NCBI GenBank assembly: GCA_038503035.1
Contig: JAVSML010025175.1
Coordinates: forward strand, 372,001-436,000
DNA length: 64,000 bases
Reading direction: 5' to 3'
Source: Crocodylus rhombifer
Lineage: Eukaryota; Chordata; Crocodylia; Crocodylidae
In this document: positions 56,284 to 64,000 of the stretch, in pieces
Layout: each line of letters begins with the position of its first letter
Position numbering within the stretch: the stretch's first letter is position 1
Made by a program: the position numbers and the translations under genes
Notes under the pieces: generated by a model
Told to the model about the DNA's origin: nothing
Database searches by the model: none
The model's input: the letters and a program-made list of their open reading frames with translations, nothing else

Positions 56284-56694
56284 GCTGTGTGTACATGTGC
56301 ATATTAATATAATGCAATAAACTCTGACACTTTACTGCTCCCAGGCGCTGCATTTACACATGCGCCCAGCATGTTAAGCCAGGTCAGAGAAGCCTTGGCT
56401 GGCAGGGGACCAGGGGAAGGGGGGAATGGGATCAGCCTGCCAGCCCAGGGGTACTTCAACCTGGCTCAATGTACTGCAGAGATACATTGAGATACTGCAG
56501 AGATAACTGGGGCATGAGTACAGGGTGAGCCAGCAGGCATTCTCGTGCCCCAACCAGCTGTGTCAGCATCTACACATACGCTGCTGCAGAGTACAAAATT
56601 CCACAGCAGGATAGTATTTGTATTTACAAGTACTATTCTGCTGCAGAGTTAATTAGTTTACTCCAGCTTACTGACCCTGCACATGTAAACACGA
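56284..56694. mobile_element. MITE-like element
   Basis: The left end GCTGTGTGTACATGTGC and the right end GCACATGTAAACACGAG are imperfect inverted repeats. Near the right end CTGCTGCAGAGTACAAAATT, AGTATTTGTATTTACAAGTACT and CTGCTGCAGAGTTAATTAG form nested pairs. The TACACATGC-type end resembles the MITE at 17346-17630. A duplication is not evident. Confidence 0.55.
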
Positions 56695-56724
56695 GACATT
56701 TACTGTGGAGCTCATTCATTAGGG

Positions 56725-57045
56725 GGATGCAGCAAGGGATGGGAGATGCTCTGTTCATTAGGGCGCCTCTTGCGGTAACAAGGAACAATGGTCACAAACT
56801 GACAGAGAGCAGATTTTGGCTAGATATCAGGAAAAACTTCTTCATGGTAAGGGTGGCCAAAATTTGGAATGGGCTTTCAAGGGAGGTGGTGCTCTCCCCT
56901 ACCTTGAGGGTCTTTAAGAGAAGACTGGATAGGCATCTGGCTGGGGTCAGCTGACCCCAGCACTCTTTCCTGCCTAGGCAGGTAGTCTGACTCAATGGCC
57001 TGTTGAGGTCCCTTCCAACCCTAACATCTATGAATCTATTAATTA
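56725..57045 (+). pseudogene. CR1 LINE 3' tail fragment
   Basis: Codons 56727-56954 encode LFIRAPLAVTRNNGHKL, ESRFWLDIRKNFFMVRV and VLSPTLRVFKRRLDRHLAGV, the extreme C terminus of a CR1 ORF2, followed by a stop. The 3' UTR has GGTCCCTTCCAACCCTA and ends ATCTATGAATCTATTAATT. The roughly 320-bp copy is strongly 5'-truncated, as is usual for this family. Confidence 0.9.
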
Positions 57046-59351
57046 GTCTATTCTTCAGTAAGCGTCTTGTATAGACATGCCCACTGGCTATCAAATGACC
57101 CAGAATCTCTACTCTGCTACTGAGTGAAAGAACCACTGTGGACTGATGAACTAGGCAGAAATTCAGGGAAAGATCTATATTCAGAAAAAACATTAAGGCA
57201 TTCACTTAAGTGCTTTCCTGACTAGGGATGGATTTGAGCATGCATTTAAGAACTCTCCCAAAAAAAGAAGAGTGTGCTATGAATAACTTCTCAGAAGATG
57301 CATGAAAGCACCAGGGAGACAGTATCAAAAAGACAGACAACAGAACCTTCTTAATCTGGAATGACAGGTTGAGGGGGTAAGAGCCTTGGCACAGGTTACC
57401 TTAAAACTGACATAAAGGCACTTAAAATGAGAGCAGTCATTAGTTAATGGGTGTTAAACTGCTCTAAGTACTCTCTAAATGTTCTAATGATAAGCCACAC
57501 AAAAGGAGAAGTATCTACCAAACATTTTGCCCATGCTGTTCCAGGTTATTGTTTTGTACTGTTTGAATGGTCAAGGGAGTCAAAACATTTAACTTCCATT
57601 CCTCCAGCATCCCAGGATGCACAGATCCCAGGTGCTCTACCCCTCCCTCCCCTCCAAAAGTTCCCACTCCCCACCCTGCAGAAAGCAACTGCTCTGAACT
57701 TAACTGCAGAAAGACCATGGAGCCAGGGGAGCTTGCTTCCCCCAGCCATATGGTCTCACTGTGGGAAGCTCAAATTCAGCAAGACCAGAGAGCTCCATGG
57801 AAGCCCCTGCTGCTCTGCCCTGAAACACCTGATGGCCCTGATCTCAGCATGGAGCAGCTGCAACTGTTTCAGCCAGAGGCTGCTTCACCAGAGCTCTGTG
57901 CTCTTGCCAGTCCTCTAGTGGCAAATCACAGTAATGTAAGTATGAAATGACATGAAGCCTTCACCTGTAACTGCCCTAAATTTATGACATTACAACAGTC
58001 CACAGATTTTTGGCATTATGCAGGCAACCTATGCCAACGCCCTAAGGGACTAGAAACTTCATGCATTAGCACTTGCTGGAGAGAAGGAGAGAGGGGGGAG
58101 CACCAGAACCACAAACTATATATGCTGTTCTAAACCCTGTTCAGCCTACTGCTAATGGCCTGGAAAGGGGCCAGGAGTTGCTGTGGTACTTTTGCCTCAG
58201 GCTACAGGGAGCATGTTGCTATCTACAGTGGCCCAGCAACAGTCACGTTGCAGTGTGTATCAGTAATTGCAGTCCTAAAACTCTACAGTCACAATGTACT
58301 TCCATTTTGCCTAGAGGACATATTACGAGAGGTGGAAGTAAGCAGTGGTATTCAACGCCAATTTGCCTTTATTCAGACACACATTGATCCTGAAAAGTGT
58401 ATTTTTCTCCTCGAAGTTACTGACATGCACTGAGTTAGACAAATTTATTGTGGCCTTTTTCCACTTTAAGTCTCCAAAACAGATTGGAAATCTGTGGCAG
58501 ATGGACAATTGACATCAGTCACCTTGTAGAAAGTATGTTTACTAAAGAACATGCTTTTAACATCACAGTCTAATAGGACAGTAAAACAACATGTGAAAAC
58601 ATGGCTTCCAAGGCCTTCTGAAAAATTGATATGGCACAATAAGCTTCAGTAAGTTACTTAACATTTTTGAGGTTTAAACAGATGTGCAATATCTTATGTA
58701 ATGTAGTTAAGCCTCAAAATATGCTGATTTATTAATAATCTTTAATGAGCATCTAATAATTGCATTTGGAGTGGAAGAGAGGTTAGCCATTTGGATAGCA
58801 GCAGTGAACTTCTGCAGGCAGAACAGTGAGCTGCTGTCTAACTAAAACCACCCTGCAAACCTATTAAAGAGAGGTGCAAAACAGGCAATGCACAAACCTC
58901 ATGCAATGAGGAACTGCTGTGGCTATCCTCATTAACCTCTGCCACAGCAGTAATATTGTATGGAAGTGCCAAGAAACATACAGACAAAACGTCTCCACTG
59001 AAAGGAAACATTTAGCTAGTAGAGATCTCTCTGGACATTCACTAACACCTTGCATCCATGGTGCTTTTATTATTGGTGTTAGGCATAAAGACAGATGGGT
59101 GCACTCACACTAGTCTCGTTACATTTCTATTCATTTAAAGGGCAAATTATGCCTTCAGACACTCATGGCACCCAGTTAAATCCAGGAAGGAAGGTACTCT
59201 CTCATCCAAAAAGAGATATGAATTACTCTTTGTAATTTAAGTATTAATAATAAATAACAGCAAGAACTAACATTAAAACCCTTAAATTGTATGCAGCTTT
59301 TTCATCTTTATATCTCAAAGCAATGCATCTTAATATTTGTAACACTATGTA

Positions 59352-59475
59352 AACAACCATTACCCTATCTTACAGATGGGGAATGGGAATCAGAAAAAAA
59401 AAACCCAAAGGTACTTGTCCCAGGTCACCCAGCAAACTAGTGCCATCAGTAGTAACTAGGACAGCTTGTCTGTCG
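59352..59475 (-). mobile_element. MIR-like CORE-SINE, antisense
   Basis: ATTACCCTATCTTACAGATG, GGGAATGGGAATCAG, GTACTTGTCCCAGGTCACCC and AGCAAACTAGTG follow the minus strand of MIR (ATTTTACAGATGAGGAAACTG, CTTGCCCAAGGTCACACAGC, TAGTAAGTGG). A short poly-A sits inside. It is diverged but the order is intact. Confidence 0.7.
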
Positions 59476-60249
59476 TTGGCAGCAGCAGTTCAGCACATAC
59501 CTCCACCATTCTTTGGCATCTCTGCCCAGGGCACAAAAATAGCTGGTTACACCTCAGACTGCCAAAGCCAAGAAGAGATTCCAAGTCTCTCAAGTTGTAG
59601 TCCAATGCAGCCAGTGGACCCTACTGCCTTTTTAGCAAGGTTGTCTTTAGCCACAACAAATAAGCTTTACAAAAGAATAAAGGTATTTTCTGTCTTGCTG
59701 ATGCCAGCTCCCAAAATTTTAGTAATTTTGCTTCATTTTGCTTTGCTTTTAAGTGAGTGCCAGCAAGAAAACTCAACCTTTTGCAGTACGCAAAAGAGAA
59801 CACCACAGGCTTACAGTCTGAGACAGAGAGATACCAACAGTGTGCAGCATACCAGCCGAGCTGCTGGTGGTTTGCTCTCAAAATCTTGTATTTTCAGTTG
59901 TTTTTGCTTGGCACGTCATCTTTGAAAGGCTGAAGTAAGGGAGAAGAACCAAATGAGAAGCTGGTGCAGAAGAAAAGAGAGACCATTCCAAATGTTGGGG
60001 GAGGCAACAAGAAAAAAAAATCTTAAGACCTTTATAGAAGGATACACATTCTGTATATAATGGGTATCTATACTGTCACCTGCAGCCCTAGTCATAATAC
60101 CATTATATGCAGTAATACCAAATAATCACAAGGGTTTCTACACACATAGTGGCCACAATTCACTTAAACTTGTTTGAATGTAGCGTTACTATGGCATCAT
60201 CATGACAATACAAGGCATTGGTATTATTGTAAGCAATAAATATTCCATT

Positions 60250-60274
60250 CACACACACACACATACATACATAT
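60250..60274. repeat. (CA)n/(CATA)n microsatellite
   Basis: Seven CA units followed by CATA units. Confidence 0.93.
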
Positions 60275-60693
60275 ACCTGACCTGAAAACAGAAGAACAGT
60301 AAGAAAGAAAAAAACATTACTTAAGTAACAAAAAATGACAGTAGGAGAAGCTAGGATGTGCTTTGAGGCACACTGCATCAGCTAATCTTAGTGCAGTAAT
60401 GTTTGGATCATGTGCCCTTGGTTGCTTGCTTTTTAAAAAAAATGAACTTTTAGATGTTTTTCATACAACACCGTGTGTTGGTCTGCAAAATCTAAAGCCA
60501 TAACATGCTATCTAATTACCTTAAAATGTTATTTGTGGGTACTGTTTTCTAATAGGGCTTCTTTGATAAGAGCAAATCTTGAAACGCAATACCCTTAGTA
60601 ACTATGGAGTCACTGCTGACACCTCCAAGTATATGTGAAAATAGAGCTATACAAATGCATACACACACAAACACATTTATGTTTATACATTCA

Positions 60694-60980
60694 GGGCCAG
60701 ACTCTATTGCACCTACTGGGTATCTAAATCAACTGAGGCACCTAAATGCAATTCTGTTTCACCCTGTTCAAGTCCTAAAGATCCATTAATGCATCTACCT
60801 TTTAACTCATCATGTGATCCTTAAGACAGAGTCACAAAAAAGCAGCAAGGAAGAGGAGAAGGAGCACCCACTCACTTTTTGCATTAACTGGTTTTCAGGG
60901 ACTCGAGCAGGATGGAATAGGATCGTACTTGAGCACATAAGTGGACTAAGACACCTAATGGATGAAACAGAATCTGGCCT
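60694..60980. mobile_element. MITE with GGGCCAGA ends and TCA duplication
   Basis: The left end GGGCCAGACTCTATTGC and the right end CAGAATCTGGCCT are inverted repeats. TCA (within TTCA) flanks both sides (60691-60693 and 60981-60983). Internal ATCTAAATCAACTGAGGCACC and AAGACACCTAATGG belong to a TAGGCACCTAA-type family common in sauropsids. It is 287 bp. Confidence 0.6.
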
Positions 60981-61565
60981 TCAGAGGATTTTGTAGGATG
61001 ATGTTTCTTTTTAGGATGAATGAAGCAACATGGAAATCAGCTTTACCCACACTGGACAGTGATTGTAGCATAATAAAAAATGTGGTGGCTTTTACTACCA
61101 CATAATTATATTTGATCTGACTTTGAAGGAACACATATCCCTTCTGTAAATAATTTAATATGCATAAAAGCAGTGTCTGTATTTCTATTTAACAAAGAAA
61201 CTTCAGATACTTAGCCTTTATGTTCTCAGGCATTCTTTTACATGCATGTGCCAATGTTGAACACCCATCACCACTCACATACCATCTGGAATTATACCCA
61301 TGTATGTTTCACTCAGAGCCTTCCCTTACTCTGACTCCTTGTGCTGTATCCCCTTGGGTTCACGCAACTAGTCCAGTGAAGATATGGTTAGAGCAATGTG
61401 CCATGGCAAAAGCAGCCTTCAGAGCCCATAACTGAAGCATTTTCAATAGGGCCTGCTACGTTATTGGTGGGTTAGAAAAAGCATGATGATATGATGGCAG
61501 CAGAGTTAGTTTTGGTGTGGATTACTTTGAAAGGGAAGGCTATAGCCAACTGGCCTCTGCATTAC

Positions 61566-61745
61566 CATTATCAGGGTTGGTAAACATCCTACTTGCACTG
61601 GAGACGGTCTTCCCGATGTCAGCCAGCGAGCGCAGGTTGGATTTCTTAGTCTGGTGCCGATGCTTCCTCAGCAGCGTGTAGGTAACCTTGTCCTTCATAT
61701 CCAGTTTCAAAAGTCCCGTCTCAATCTGATTGTCAACAATCATCT
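61566..61745 (-). CDS. SLC4A4: SLC4A4 exon, cytoplasmic domain ([10 protein letters not shown]... exon)
   Basis: This is the most upstream exon in the window. It starts with AG, completing a glutamate codon (human LVEMIVD), has 59 codons, and ends with the first base of a glycine codon. The acceptor is gtttctttgtaacag and the donor is gtaatg. The peptide runs [47 protein letters not shown] and ends TNPDN. By my count the serines of VSSASR correspond to S232, S233 and S235 of human NBCe1-B, reported phosphorylation sites through which kinases set transporter activity; all are conserved. I recall human KPELKDKV where this copy reads KLDMKDKV. Confidence 0.97.
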
Positions 61746-62201
61746 CTGTTACAAAGAAACAAGAAGAGGTCAGGGAGGAAGAAAAACCAATCACAAAGAG
61801 CAAAATTGTTTGAATGTTTCTTTTAGACTAAATGTCTTACATTTATTCTGAGGTTTTATTCCTTTTTGGTTTTGAAATGTAGCTATGGTTTCTATATACC
61901 ATGGCATAGATGCAAACACATGGAATGGTTCTCACAAAATAACTGATGCACAGCGAGTTCCCTTTCCTCCCATTTTAACTCAGTATAATTTATAAGTCTG
62001 TCCATATCCATAGCCACAGTTACTGAGAATCTTTATTCTACATTACTGTATTACTCATGAAATGAAGAGGACAACTCTTACTTGTCTCTCACTAACTTTC
62101 ACTTATGCTAACGATTAAAAAAAAAAATTAAGGGAAACTGAAAGCAGGATGTGTATCACTTTTGCTAACTCAATAAGCCAGGAAGTCAATTCCTAATAAC
62201 T

Positions 62202-62370
62202 AGGGCTATGCAAAGCTTCAGCAGCTGATTTGATTCGGAGAAGATTCGGCCTGATTCAGCGACCAAATCTCCAAATCTGAATCGAATTGGGAGACCTGTT
62301 AAAAGGTCCAAATCAATTTGGAAGCCTCCAAGTCGATTCAGAAAAGATTTGGAGATTCAGAAGGCAGACA
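62202..62370. mobile_element. hAT-like terminus of a sauropsid transposon
   Basis: AGGGCTATGCAAAGCTTCAG, then GATTTGATTCGGAGAAGATTC and a run of alternating GATTCGG/CCAAATC words match the end of an element I have seen in crocodilian DNA (AGGGCTGTGCGAAGCTTCGG). The subterminal region is self-complementary. It may be the left terminus of the element that supplied the transposase remnant just downstream. Confidence 0.5.
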
Positions 62371-62699
62371 CGCAGGACAGTGCCTTTTGTGAGCTGTCTC
62401 TGTTGTGAGCTTGCCATTTAGTCTCTTGGTAGCAAATAGTAGCTAACTAGTCTCTCATTTATTCCATGTTGTCCCTGACAGTGTCATCACTGTGCACTTC
62501 AGAAAAGCACAGCATATATTAAAGATACATACACATTTTGCAGCACACCAAGTATTATGAAGCATGCTGGAAAGGCAGGTGCTAGGTCTTCTGGCTGGGG
62601 AGGGAGAGGGGGCAGAGAGAGAGCTGCAAGATCCTACCCCACCACCCAGCCAAACATAGACACACCCTCTTTCCACACCCCTTAAAGTTCCTCTAAAGG

Positions 62700-63268
62700 C
62701 AGGTCTCTTCCAGAAGGTACTTAGGAGGAGGTTGTGGGGGCAGGTGGCTCAGCTCCTCCTTTTGTTGCGCCTCTGCCTGCTGAGGAGGAGGAAAATGCAG
62801 GATCCTCACCCACAACCTAGAAGCAAGTGGGTAGTGTAGTGTAGGATCATTTTGAGGTAGCAGATGATCCCAAGTATGCTACCTGCCATCACCGCCGAAA
62901 GCAGATCAGCCGGGGCAAGGGCAAGAAACATTTCACCACCACAGAGATGCTGCCACATCTCAGGAAGCAGCATCTCTTGCCCTTGTTCCTCCTCAGCCTG
63001 GCACCAGTGGGAGCATGCCCAAAAAGAAGCCCCTCTCTTCCTCCAAAGCCCCCATCCTCCCAAAGCAGAGGCAGGCCACCCTTGACCAGTGAGGGAAAGG
63101 CAAAGACAAAAGGGGTGCATTCCCAAGGGGAGCAAAGTCACCCAGACCATTGGGAAGATGCTTGCTCTGGATGGCCAGCACTTCTCCTTTGTTGAGTTTC
63201 CAGAGTTCAGGTGGCTCATGGTGCTCATGGCCCCATCCTACCAAGTGCCCATACACACCACCTTTAGC
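62700..63268 (+). pseudogene. Fossil hAT transposase with BED zinc-finger remnant
   Basis: On the plus strand, 62863-62979 reads DDPKYATCHHRRKQISRGKG then KKHFTTTEMLPHLRKQH, a BED finger. The first cysteine and the H-x4-H pair survive; the second cysteine appears replaced. A different frame from 63137 reads VTQTIGKMLALDGQHFSFVE, FRWLMVLMAPSYQVPIHTTFS, matching the start of the hAT catalytic region (I..ML..D..PFS.VE..GF..LM..L.P.Y..PSRTTFS). The middle is proline- and lysine-rich. At least one frameshift separates the halves, and the catalytic C-terminal two thirds are absent because the sequence switches to CR1 near 63270. It is clearly inactive. Confidence 0.7.
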
Positions 63269-63289
63269 ACCCCAGCTTGGCATCGCCTG

Positions 63290-64000
63290 CAACATGAAAC
63301 TATTGCTCCTTGTTCTGTCATCTGCCACCACTCAGAACAGTCTAGCTCTGTCCCCTTTGGAACCACCCTTCAGGCAGTTGAAGACTGCTATTAAATCCCC
63401 CCTCAGTCTTGTCTTCTCCAGACCAAATAAACCCAATTCCCTCAACCTCTCCTCAGAAGTCACATGACCATGTCCCCTAGCCATTTTCACTGTCCTCCAC
63501 TGGACTCTTTCCAATTTGTCCACAACCATTCTGTAGTGGGGGCTCAAAACTGGGCACAATACTCCAGATATGGCCTCACTAGTGTGAAATACAGGGGAAC
63601 AGTAACTTCCCTTGATCTCCTGACAACGTTCCTACTAATGCAGCCCAGTATGCTGTTAGCCTTCTGTGCAACAAGGGCACATTGTTGGCTCATACTGAGT
63701 TTATTGTCCACTATAACCCCCAGGTCTTTTTCTGCAGAGCTGATGCTTAGCTAGTCGGTCTCCAGCCTATACCGGTGCACTGGAATGTTCCATCCTAAGT
63801 GCAGGACTTTACTTGTCCTTATTGAACACCAGGAGATTGCTTTTGGCCCAGTCTCCCAATCTGTCGAGATCTGAATCCTAGCCCCACCCTCCAGTGTATC
63901 TACTACTCCCCCCAGCTTGGCATCACCTGCAAACTTGCTGAAGGTGCACTCTATCCCCTTTTCCAGATCACTGATGAAAATATTGAACAAAACCAGCCCC
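63290..64000 (-). pseudogene. CR1 LINE fragment, runs off right edge, 3' end missing
   Basis: Minus-strand codons 63990-63751 encode MFNIFISDLEKGIECTFSKF then AGDAKLGG, the FADD region with the second-last aspartate area altered (FAGDAKL), and then KVLHLGWN. Codons 63559-63332 encode KLERVQWRTVKMARG and GLEKTRLRGDLIAVF. It belongs to a subfamily different from the copies at 10, 14 and 23 kb. No CTATGAATCTATGA-type tail is present; the element stops near 63290 against the hAT remnant. Confidence 0.88.

Larger units (their letters stand above)
43955..61565 (-). other. SLC4A4: SLC4A4 intron (17.6 kb)
   Basis: Identified contents are an interspersed repeat (46106-46262), a 2.3-kb CR1 (46376-48712) with an adjoining fragment (48713-48890), a hAT element (50548-51590), MITEs (52842-53100, 56284-56694, 60694-60980), a GC-rich insertion (53560-54450), a CR1 tail (56725-57045) and a MIR-like SINE (59352-59475). 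The stretches 43960-46100, 48900-50540, 51600-52840, 54460-56280, 57050-59350 and 61000-61560 show no supportable gene. Confidence 0.85.
1..64000 (-). other. SLC4A4: SLC4A4 (NBCe1) gene locus, internal part
   Basis: The window lies inside one minus-strand gene. Seven exons, each flanked by AG and GT, join in phase into about 316 codons that I recognise as the sodium-bicarbonate cotransporter NBCe1. The protein family moves sodium with bicarbonate or carbonate across the plasma membrane, basolaterally in kidney proximal tubule and pancreatic duct. NBCe1 is told apart from SLC4A5/7/8/10 by the glycine/histidine-rich linker after [19 protein letters not shown] and by the [20 protein letters not shown] segment. 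Intron sizes in transcript order are 17.6, 23.4, 13.9, 1.9, 0.67 and 2.9 kb. The upstream promoters, first exons and most transmembrane exons are outside the window. Confidence 0.95.
61746..64000 (-). other. SLC4A4: SLC4A4 intron, partial at right edge
   Basis: The intron lies upstream of the [10 protein letters not shown] exon. It holds a hAT end (62202-62370), a fossil hAT transposase (62700-63268) and a CR1 (63290-64000). The stretch 61750-62200 shows nothing recognisable. The next exon upstream, which should end in LPQLVE-like sequence, is outside the window. Confidence 0.85.

Noticed and set aside
61540..61803. 87-codon minus-strand ORF taken as a gene start at MLFVIGF
   Set aside because: Only 61566-61745 is coding. 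The upstream codons are intron before the acceptor, and the ending after NPDN is intron read-through.
1..64000. CRISPR array, operon, prophage, plasmid or bacterial defence system
   Set aside because: Spliced vertebrate exons, CR1 LINEs and MITEs show nuclear vertebrate DNA. No regularly spaced repeats with unique spacers and no closely packed ORFs were seen.
1..64000. Endogenous retrovirus or other viral insertion
   Set aside because: I looked for paired LTRs, a tRNA primer-binding site, and protease or integrase motifs. None were found; all reverse transcriptase sequence is CR1-type (non-LTR).

Overview
This is a vertebrate nuclear genomic window, not a prokaryotic or viral one. The only recognisable host gene is SLC4A4, the electrogenic sodium-bicarbonate cotransporter NBCe1. 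It runs on the minus strand through the whole window. Seven internal exons can be placed to the base. In transcript order they lie at 61566-61745, 43878-43954, 20368-20525, 6372-6459, 4322-4476, 3535-3648 and 466-640. Every boundary is GT-AG, the phases match across all six junctions, and the 947 bases join into one open frame with no stop. That frame corresponds to about residues 184-499 of the human long (B-type) protein: the second half of the cytoplasmic N-terminal domain and the first transmembrane helix. The 5' exons lie beyond the right edge and the transmembrane exons beyond the left edge.

The rest is intron, densely filled with transposable elements. Several generations of CR1/L3-type LINEs, CORE-SINE (MIR-like) remnants, many non-autonomous hAT elements and abundant 3-bp-duplicating MITEs point to a sauropsid. 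A crocodilian seems most likely. A turtle cannot be excluded from sequence reading alone.

Layout: 0-6.5 kb has four closely spaced SLC4A4 exons with an inverted-repeat element (it contains a 10-N gap), a hAT element and a TA-flanked fold-back element. 6.5-20.4 kb is an intron with an ancient L3-like LINE next to a younger CR1, a second CR1, a CORE-SINE and a cluster of hAT elements and MITEs. 20.4-43.9 kb is the largest intron. It holds a long palindrome, a CR1 split by a 1.44-kb CpG-rich TA-flanked element, several MITEs, a 794-bp hAT element and a large CA/TG microsatellite. 44.0-61.6 kb holds the most complete CR1 (2.3 kb, minus strand), a 1.04-kb hAT element and more MITEs. 61.7-64 kb holds a fossil hAT transposase with a BED-finger remnant, which abuts a 3'-truncated CR1 that runs off the right edge.

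I found no CRISPR array, operon, prophage, rRNA or functional tRNA. The most unusual item is the family of fold-back elements at 5.3, 23.3 and 37.8 kb. Its largest member sits inside a CR1, so the empty site can be inferred from sibling copies, and it carries GC-rich cargo with a short ORF and a 78-bp tandem repeat.
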